DNA from: JAAZMA01 sp964564325
GTDB taxonomy: Bacteria; Bacillota; Clostridia; Tissierellales; Tepidimicrobiaceae
DNA length: 12,639 nt
Direction: 5' to 3'
Assembly: GCA_964564325.1 (NCBI GenBank)
Contig: CAZMBD010000066.1
Location: 1-12,639, forward strand
The notes under the pieces were generated by a model. The model was not told the origin of the DNA. It worked only from the letters and a program-made list of their open reading frames with translations, and made no database searches. This document shows positions 7,261 to 12,639 of the stretch, piece by piece. How positions within the stretch are numbered: position 1 is the stretch's first letter; each line of letters begins with the position of its first letter. The position numbers were made by a program, and so were the translations under genes.

Positions 7261-8064
7261 TTGAGCTGTTCTGAAAAAAGTTTTATTTATGTGATAATAT
7301 TTATCTTTGCAGTAACCGTATTTTCCCTAATTATGAAACCCAATACAAACGAAGAACTACTTTACAATGGTAACTATCATATAAAAATATACAAAAATAA
7401 AATTACACTTTATAAATATAATAAAAAACTTGATATTCATAGATTGGAGAATCGGGTTTATGATTATGAATTGGGTGATATAGATGGAGATGGTAGGATT
7501 GAATTAGTGGTGTTGACTAAAAAAGCATTTAGAAAATATGGAAAAGAAGTTTATATATTTAAAATAGATAAGGAAATAGAGGAAATTTATAGCGAAGATT
7601 TCTCTCGATTAAAACCTTGGACAATAGCTTTGGGGGATGTGGACGGAGATGGGAAGGATGAGGTATCCGTAGGGGTATATAAAAAGACTCAATTCCATAG
7701 AGTAATGGCTAAAAGACCTTTTATATATTCTTTTGAAGACAACAGACTAGTTCCCAAATGGAAAGGATCTAGATTGTCCAAACCTTTTACTGATTATATT
7801 TTCTATGATATAGATAAAAATGGTATAGATGAGATAGTATCTATAGAAATATTAGAAAACGAAGAAAAGGTAATAAATACTTATAAATGGAAAGGATTTG
7901 GATTTGAAGGGTTTTTACAAAGTAATAGTTTTAAGGATTTACAAGATTTAAAGAAGGTTGAAGATAAAATATATGTAAAGTTTAAAAAGAGTAAGAAGCC
8001 TTGTTTAGGAGAAGTTAATTTATATAATGGAAATATAATAATAGAGGAGGTGAAAGAAAATTGA
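7261..8064 (+). CDS. Membrane-anchored protein with three FG-GAP/VCBS-like calcium-loop repeats
   Basis: From TTG 7261 the protein has 267 residues. Residues 8-24 form one membrane anchor or uncleaved signal (FIYVIIFIFAVTVFSLI), and the rest should lie outside the cell. Three evenly spaced loops are visible: DIDGDGRIEL at 73-82, DVDGDGKDEV at 126-135 and DIDKNGIDEI at 183-192, with spacings of 53 and 57 residues. These match the DxDxDG calcium-binding loops of FG-GAP/VCBS beta-propeller blades. The third loop is degenerate (KN for GD). Only about three to four blades fit, fewer than the seven of a full propeller, so it may pair with a partner or be a partial propeller. No catalytic motif is seen. 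An alternative start at TTG 7231 would add ten residues. Its stop overlaps the start of the DUF3160 gene, so the two proteins are probably made together. Specific function unknown. Confidence 0.83.
   Translation: MSCSEKSFIYVIIFIFAVTVFSLIMKPNTNEELLYNGNYHIKIYKNKITLYKYNKKLDIHRLENRVYDYELGDIDGDGRIELVVLTKKAFRKYGKEVYIFKIDKEIEEIYSEDFSRLKPWTIALGDVDGDGKDEVSVGVYKKTQFHRVMAKRPFIYSFEDNRLVPKWKGSRLSKPFTDYIFYDIDKNGIDEIVSIEILENEEKVINTYKWKGFGFEGFLQSNSFKDLQDLKKVEDKIYVKFKKSKKPCLGEVNLYNGNIIIEEVKEN
8045..8053 (+). promoter_or_regulatory. Consensus ribosome binding site for the DUF3160 gene
   Basis: AGGAGGTGA lies 7 bases before TTG 8061. It is the strongest site in the window, sits inside the end of the upstream gene, and supports a real TTG start that overlaps the upstream TGA in the string TTGA. 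Confidence 0.88.
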
Positions 8065-10175
8065 ATAGGAGGAAATTATTTTTAATTATATCTTCAATAT
8101 TGATTTTATCAATTTTAATGACAGCATGTAGCAATGGAAAGGCAGTGGCAATTGATAAATATGATAAAACTGTAATAGAACTTCCTTATGAGCCAATATC
8201 AATTAAAGCAAATGTAGAGCCTTATGAAGTCAAATCAGATTTATCAAATATTGAAAATCTTCAACAGTTTGGAAAATTTTCTGAAGAGCAGTTAAAATTA
8301 TTGGTAAAAAATAATTTTGTAGTTAACCCAACTGAAGAAGAACAGCTTTTTTATATTTATGAAGACAATCAATATAAAGAGATACCATCTTTTGTGACTA
8401 CAGATTCTGTATTGCAAGTATATCATATATTTTATGATTATACTTTGAGAAATTTAGAGGAACAGAAATTACTAGGATTATTAGAAGAGTTAACAGATAA
8501 TATGTTGGAAAACTCTATAAATATTTATGAAAACTTAAAAGATCAGAAAATGAAAGAAGTACAGTTAAAAAATATTGGATATTTTTCTACTGCTCAACTT
8601 TGCTTAGATAAGAAATTACCAGATAATATTCCAGAAGAAGCAAAGAATATGGCATTAGAAGAATACAAGAAAATCCAAGCACAATCTGGATTTATGACAT
8701 CTAGTATATTTCCCTATGATTTGGACTATAGCCAATATTTGCCTAGAGGACATTATACTAGGTCTAGTGATTTTGAAAGATATTTTAAAGCTATGATGTG
8801 GTATGGGCAGGCTCCTTTTCCATTATATTTTAACGAAAAAGAAAAAGAACGTAATATAGAACAAACATTACAAGCATTATTAATTACCTATGGCATATAT
8901 TCTGATGAAGAATCTTATCAATTATGGGAACAAATATATGAGCCAACTAATTTTTTTGTAGGTAGTTCTGATGATTTAAGCTTATATGAATATGGAGATT
9001 TATTATTTAAGGTATATGGTTCTAAGCCAAATTTAAATAAATTAAATGATGAAGGTAAATTAAATAGATTTTACAAAGAAGCAGATAAACTTTCAGAACC
9101 AAAAATAAAAGCTGAATTTATTACAGTAAATATGCCTTCAGGGAAACAGTTTAGATTTATGGGTCAAAGATATGTATTAGATGCAGAGATTATTCAAAAT
9201 TTAGTAGTTCCAATTGTAAGACCTATACCTTCTGGTTTAGATGTGATGGGAGTCTTAGGCTCTAATAGAGCAGAGGAAATTCAAATGGGAAAAGAAGAAA
9301 ATCAAGAATGGAAAGACTATCCAAAGATTTTCAAAGAATTAAAAAATAAGTTTTCAAAATATGAAGATAGTGAATGGCAATCTAATATGTATCAAGGCTG
9401 GCTTTGGACATTGAAAGGACTACTTGAACCATATGATAAAGGATACCCTTCTTTTATGACGAATGAAGCTTGGGTAGATAAAAATTTAAACACTGCTTTA
9501 GCTAGTTGGGCAGAACTAAAACACGATACAATTTTATATGGCAAACAATCAGGTGCAGAATGTGGAGATGGATATGAAGTATCTTTAGGATATGTGGAGC
9601 CAAATATTGAAGTATATGAAAAATTATTGTGGTTAACTAAGTTTTCAAAAGTAAATTTAGAAGAAAGAGGCTTATTAGCAGAAGACATAGACAATAGAAT
9701 CAAAGAATTTGAAGATCTTCTTGAATTTTTAATTAATTGCTCTATAAAGGAATTAAATAATGAAGAATTAACAGAAGAGGATTATTATAAAATAGTATAT
9801 TATGGAGGTACATTAGAGTTTTTAATTACTTCTTTTGCTGAAGGAGATGTGTATCGTTGGCATGAAATAACTTCAGAGACAGATAGATTTATGGCTTTAA
9901 TTGCAGATTATCATACTGTAGCACCAAATATGTATTCAGAAGCAGCAGTTGGTCCAGCTTCAGAAATATATGTAGTAGTTCCTATAAAAGGCAAATTATA
10001 TTTAACAAGGGGAGCAGTATTTAGTTATTATGAATTTGTATCCAATGAAAGGCTTACAGATGAAAAATGGCAACAGATGTTAAAAGAAAAGAAAAATCCA
10101 TCTGCTCCTGAATGGACATATTCTTTTATTAGAGGAGGCAAAGAAAAGATTCCATATCCGGATTGGTACAATTAA
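8061..10175 (+). CDS. DUF3160 domain-containing lipoprotein
   Basis: The 704-residue protein begins with MNRRK, a hydrophobic run and LMTAC, giving a lipidated Cys23. It should therefore be tethered to the outer face of the membrane. The body carries DUF3160 along nearly its whole length. Recognised family patterns include NFVVNPTEEEQLFYIYE near 85-105, PSFVTTDSVLQVYHIFYDY near 113-131, NMYQGWLWTLKGLLEP in the middle, the segment from SFMTNEAWVDKNLNTALASW to KQSGAECGDG, and a C-terminal DYHTVAPNMYSEAAVGPASEIYVVVPIKGKLYLTRG region. The function of DUF3160 is not known to me, and no catalytic set can be argued with confidence. It is the last gene of the operon and is followed by a hairpin terminator. 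Start-stop overlap with the calcium-loop gene suggests translational coupling and perhaps physical partnership. I see no frameshift; codon use resembles the neighbours. Confidence 0.92.
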   Translation: MNRRKLFLIISSILILSILMTACSNGKAVAIDKYDKTVIELPYEPISIKANVEPYEVKSDLSNIENLQQFGKFSEEQLKLLVKNNFVVNPTEEEQLFYIYEDNQYKEIPSFVTTDSVLQVYHIFYDYTLRNLEEQKLLGLLEELTDNMLENSINIYENLKDQKMKEVQLKNIGYFSTAQLCLDKKLPDNIPEEAKNMALEEYKKIQAQSGFMTSSIFPYDLDYSQYLPRGHYTRSSDFERYFKAMMWYGQAPFPLYFNEKEKERNIEQTLQALLITYGIYSDEESYQLWEQIYEPTNFFVGSSDDLSLYEYGDLLFKVYGSKPNLNKLNDEGKLNRFYKEADKLSEPKIKAEFITVNMPSGKQFRFMGQRYVLDAEIIQNLVVPIVRPIPSGLDVMGVLGSNRAEEIQMGKEENQEWKDYPKIFKELKNKFSKYEDSEWQSNMYQGWLWTLKGLLEPYDKGYPSFMTNEAWVDKNLNTALASWAELKHDTILYGKQSGAECGDGYEVSLGYVEPNIEVYEKLLWLTKFSKVNLEERGLLAEDIDNRIKEFEDLLEFLINCSIKELNNEELTEEDYYKIVYYGGTLEFLITSFAEGDVYRWHEITSETDRFMALIADYHTVAPNMYSEAAVGPASEIYVVVPIKGKLYLTRGAVFSYYEFVSNERLTDEKWQQMLKEKKNPSAPEWTYSFIRGGKEKIPYPDWYN

Positions 10176-10213
10176 ATATATATTTATATTTTAAGACTTT
10201 GTATATTAAAAAT

Positions 10214-10293
10214 GAGATTTTTTGCTTATGATTAGGATGACAGTAGAGATGTTTAGTTTGTCATTCTGAACTGAAGTAAGAATCTCTTTTTTT
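10214..10293 (+). terminator. Hairpin terminator formed by a degenerate dispersed-type inverted repeat
   Basis: The left arm 10214-10242 starts GAGATT and ends ATGACA. The right arm 10259-10286 starts TGTCAT and ends AATCTC. The arms pair at both ends with mismatches in the middle, and a 16-base loop lies between. Seven Ts follow (10287-10293), so the structure fits a Rho-independent terminator for the operon ending at 10175. The right arm (TGTCATTCTGAACTGAAG, then TAAGAATCTC) resembles a palindromic repeat I remember as widespread in Firmicutes (TGTCATTCTGAGCGAAGCG followed by AAGAATCTC). That identity is from memory, not from a search. Confidence 0.65.
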
Positions 10294-10311
10294 CTTTAAA
10301 AGGTTTAAATC

Positions 10312-10340
10312 TTGAGAAATATCTAGAAATAGTATAAAAT
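10312..10340 (+). promoter_or_regulatory. Sigma-A-like promoter for the MATE gene
   Basis: TTGAGA (10312-10317) and TAAAAT (10335-10340) each match five of six consensus bases and are 17 bases apart, the ideal spacing. They lie after the terminator and about 53 bases before the MATE start, so this gene probably has its own transcript. Confidence 0.55.
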
Positions 10341-10393
10341 ATGATAAGTTAGGGTTACGAAATAATATTTGAAATATAGTTTGGAGGATAAGT

Positions 10394-11731
10394 ATGGAGA
10401 GAAATAGAAATCTTACAGAAGGAAATATAACTAGTACATTGGTCAAATTAGCTATACCTATTATGGCTACTTCTTTTACACAGATGGCATATAATATGAT
10501 GGATATGATATGGCTAGGAAGAGTAGGCACCAATGCAGTTGCAGCTGCGGGAACTGCTGGATTTTTCACTTGGTTTGGCTCGGCAATTTTTATGATGCCT
10601 AAAATAGGAGCAGAAGTAGGAGTAGCTCAATCTTTAGGTAAAGATGATATTGATGGAGCTAAAAAATATGCATCTCATACTATTAAAATAGATATAATAG
10701 CTGCAATACTATATTCTCTATTACTTATTGTTTTCCGACATAAAATAATAGCCTTTTTTGATTTAGGCGATTTAGAAGTTATTGAAATGGCTACAGATTA
10801 TTTGTTGATAATATCCATTGGACTAGTATTTTATTTTTTAAATCCTGTTTTTACTGGTATTTTTAATGGTTCAGGCAATAGTACTACTCCTTTTAAAATT
10901 AATGTAATAGGACTTATTATAAATATGGTATTGGATCCATTATTAATAATGGGTGTTGGACCTTTTCCTAAAATGGGCATTAGGGGAGCAGCATTAGCTA
11001 CTATTATTGCACAATTTATAGTAACTTTAGTATTTGTCATAATAGGAAAAGGTAAATCTAATTTATTTGATAATTTAAATATTTTTCAAAAACTGGAGAA
11101 AGACTATTTGAAGACTATATTTAAATTAGGATTACCATCATCAGTCCAAACTGCATTATTTGCATCTATTGCTATGGTCATAGCTAAAATAATTGCCCAA
11201 TGGGGACCAACTCCCATAGCAGTTCAAAAAGTAGGATCACAAATAGAGTCCATATCCTGGATGACGGCAGGAGGTTTTTCAACTGCCATATCTGCCTTTG
11301 TAGGACAGAACTATGGGGCGGATAAATGGGATAGAATTAAAGAAGGTTATAGAAAAGGCCTATTGATCGTGGGAAGTATAGGGCTATTTGCTAGTTGTCT
11401 TTTAATCTTTGGCGCAGAGCCTATATTTAAATTATTTATTCCTAAAGATAAAGAAGCCTTAAAAATGGGAATTACCTATTTGAGAATATTAGGTATATCT
11501 CAATTTTTTATGGCCATTGAAATAGGTACTCAAGGGGCTTTTAATGGACTTGGAAGAACCATACCACCTTCTTTTGTAGGAATATTATTTAATGGATTAC
11601 GTATCCCAGCGTCCTTAATACTATCTTCAACATCTCTAGGACTGAATGGTGTTTGGTGGAGTATTAGCATCAGTTCAGTATTTAAAGGCATAATACTAGT
11701 AAGTTGGTATACAATGATTTTAAAGAAATAA
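10394..11731 (+). CDS. MATE family efflux transporter
   Basis: This 445-residue polytopic membrane protein has about twelve helices in two similar halves. It is a member of the multidrug and toxic compound extrusion (MATE) family, which exports cationic drugs or metabolites using a sodium or proton gradient. It starts with the typical basic and polar leader MERNRNLTEGNITSTLVKLAIPIM. It shows QMAYNMMDMIWLGRVGTNAVAAAG near 35-58, GIFNGSGNSTTPF in the first half, NMVLDPLLIMG near 178-188, and GFSTAISAFVGQNYGA followed by a GTQGAFNGLGRT repeat of the same loop in the second half. The length is normal (about 450). The start is ATG with GGAGG at 10383-10387. It has its own promoter and terminator and seems unrelated to the acylation operon. 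Substrate unknown. Confidence 0.95.
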   Translation: MERNRNLTEGNITSTLVKLAIPIMATSFTQMAYNMMDMIWLGRVGTNAVAAAGTAGFFTWFGSAIFMMPKIGAEVGVAQSLGKDDIDGAKKYASHTIKIDIIAAILYSLLLIVFRHKIIAFFDLGDLEVIEMATDYLLIISIGLVFYFLNPVFTGIFNGSGNSTTPFKINVIGLIINMVLDPLLIMGVGPFPKMGIRGAALATIIAQFIVTLVFVIIGKGKSNLFDNLNIFQKLEKDYLKTIFKLGLPSSVQTALFASIAMVIAKIIAQWGPTPIAVQKVGSQIESISWMTAGGFSTAISAFVGQNYGADKWDRIKEGYRKGLLIVGSIGLFASCLLIFGAEPIFKLFIPKDKEALKMGITYLRILGISQFFMAIEIGTQGAFNGLGRTIPPSFVGILFNGLRIPASLILSSTSLGLNGVWWSISISSVFKGIILVSWYTMILKK

Positions 11732-11773
11732 CTTACAATTTGGGGGACTGTCCCCCAAATTGTAAGTTATTTT
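11726..11773. terminator. Bidirectional hairpin terminator between convergent genes, containing both stop codons
   Basis: Bases 11726-11747 pair perfectly with 11751-11772 (22 bp) around a CTG loop. The core is GGGGGACTGTCCCCC flanked by AATTT/AAATT and ACTTAC/GTAAGT. The MATE stop TAA (11729-11731) lies in the left arm and the stop of the minus-strand gene (11767-11769) lies in the mirror position of the right arm. Short T-rich tails follow on both strands (TTATTTT on plus, TTATTTCTTT on minus). The stem is very stable and should end both transcripts. Confidence 0.85.
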
Positions 11774-12639
11774 GAATAGTATTCATCATTTACTCTATCT
11801 TGTAAATATACATTGGTAAAATTAGATGAAGTGTTTCTATATAATCTATATCCTTCATCTATACAATTGGAACAAGCGTCTTTTGGAATAGTGATGGCGA
11901 AGATTCGATCTCCTCTGTCATTTCTAGATTTTATAGTATTTACACCAGAACATTTATTGCATATTTTAAAATTTTGAACTTGATTTTCTAGTATTCCATC
12001 AGTATCGTAGTAAATTTGCCTAGTTTTTTCTACTTGATCTGCACCTTTAAAATTTTCATTCCATAAATTTTCTTTGTTTTTCCATCTATTATATACTAAT
12101 TCTGATACTTGCTTAGTATATTCTGTAATATCTCTAGATTGTTTTAATTTATCTTTATTATAATCAGGTTCTACTACATTGGAATAATCTAATCCTGCCA
12201 TAGCCAATATAATACCTAAATTAATATAAGGCAAAGCCCCTTCGATGGAATATCCTCCTTCTAGTACTGCAATATCAGGGTTTAGTCTATCATTTAGTTT
12301 TGCATAGCCTTGTGCAGTAAAATTCATATTTGTAATTGGGTCTGTATAATGATTGTCTTGACCAGCAGAGTTAATTATAATATCTGGTTTATATTCATCT
12401 AATATAGGCATTACTACATTATCTAATACGTATAGAAATCCATCTTCACCTGTTCCTGGAGGTAGAGGTATATTTATATTGTAACCATAGGCTGATGGAC
12501 CACCAAATTCATCTACGAATCCTGTCCCTGGATAAAGGGTTCTACCATCTTGATGGAAAGATATAAATAGGGTATCCTTATCGTTCCAATATATATCCTG
12601 AGTGCCATCTCCATGATGACAATCTGTATCTACTATGGC
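11767..12639 (-). CDS. Histone deacetylase family protein with C-terminal zinc-ribbon-like tail, N terminus outside window
   Basis: The minus-strand frame is open to the right edge, giving 290 visible residues. The methionine at 12411 is internal, because the 76 codons before it carry core HDAC motifs. Zinc ligands fit the superfamily: Asp6 and His8 in DTDCHHGDGTQ and the aspartate of SAGQDNHYTDP (codon at 12357). The catalytic Tyr is present in EGGYSIEGA (codon at 12252). The stretch LFISFHQDGRTLYPGTG is typical of bacterial acetoin-utilisation/HDAC-like amidohydrolases, which remove acetyl groups from lysine side chains or small amines. After the core, about 130 residues include CNKC and CSNC separated by 25 residues, resembling a zinc ribbon and not part of the standard domain. 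The protein is cytoplasmic as far as can be seen. Its stop lies inside the shared terminator. Promoter and the first roughly 120-150 residues are missing. Confidence 0.92.
   Translation of the reverse strand, partial: AIVDTDCHHGDGTQDIYWNDKDTLFISFHQDGRTLYPGTGFVDEFGGPSAYGYNINIPLPPGTGEDGFLYVLDNVVMPILDEYKPDIIINSAGQDNHYTDPITNMNFTAQGYAKLNDRLNPDIAVLEGGYSIEGALPYINLGIILAMAGLDYSNVVEPDYNKDKLKQSRDITEYTKQVSELVYNRWKNKENLWNENFKGADQVEKTRQIYYDTDGILENQVQNFKICNKCSGVNTIKSRNDRGDRIFAITIPKDACSNCIDEGYRLYRNTSSNFTNVYLQDRVNDEYYSK

Noticed and set aside
9392..9703. 103-codon minus-strand open frame
   Set aside because: It is antisense to strongly conserved DUF3160 motifs; no domain of its own.
10261..10569. 102-codon minus-strand open frame running from the MATE gene into the terminator region
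   Set aside because: Most of it is antisense to the conserved MATE N terminus and its end falls in the terminator repeat.
10831..11040. 69-codon minus-strand open frame
   Set aside because: Antisense shadow within the MATE gene.

Overview
The window is very AT-rich (by eye around 70% A+T or more). Its genes have strong GGAGG-type ribosome binding sites, and several use TTG starts. It carries a GerA-type spore germination receptor operon together with DUF4358, DHHW and DUF3160 proteins. This combination points to an endospore-forming, low-GC Firmicute of the class Clostridia or Tissierellia. The species cannot be named from this sequence.

Layout. (1) 1-3101 (+): a GerA-type nutrient germinant receptor operon in the order A (cut by the left edge), C, B. 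(2) 3102-3258: a 157-base gap with a TATAAT box inside a perfect 14-bp AT-only inverted repeat, probably the control region for what follows. (3) 3259-10175 (+): six tightly packed genes that look like one operon. They encode a membrane-anchored SGNH/GDSL hydrolase with a long Glu/Lys-rich spacer, a DUF4358 lipoprotein, an MBOAT O-acyltransferase, a DHHW-family (AlgJ/AlgX-like) protein, a membrane-anchored protein with three calcium-loop FG-GAP/VCBS-like repeats, and a large DUF3160 lipoprotein. (4) 10176-10393: a hairpin terminator that looks like a degenerate dispersed repeat, then a sigma-A-like promoter. (5) 10394-11731 (+): a MATE-family efflux transporter. (6) 11726-11773: a perfect 22-bp stem shared by two convergent genes, with both stop codons inside its arms. 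(7) 11767-12639 (-): the C-terminal part of a histone-deacetylase-like (acetoin utilisation/HDAC superfamily) enzyme with an added four-cysteine zinc-ribbon-like tail. Its N terminus lies beyond the right edge. No gap between genes is longer than 300 bases; the largest is 218 bases.

How the genes may work together. MBOAT plus AlgJ/AlgX-like proteins is the known logic for O-acetylating extracellular polysaccharides: the MBOAT protein moves acyl groups across the membrane and SGNH-fold partners place or remove them. The six-gene operon is therefore best read as a cell-surface or spore-surface polymer acylation system. The DUF4358, calcium-loop and DUF3160 proteins would be extracytoplasmic accessories of unknown function. 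The substrate is not shown by the sequence. The germination operon immediately upstream raises the possibility of a spore-envelope role, but adjacency alone does not prove it.

Start corrections. The MBOAT gene most likely starts at TTG 4694 and the calcium-loop gene at TTG 7261. Both are chosen from the position of the ribosome binding site.
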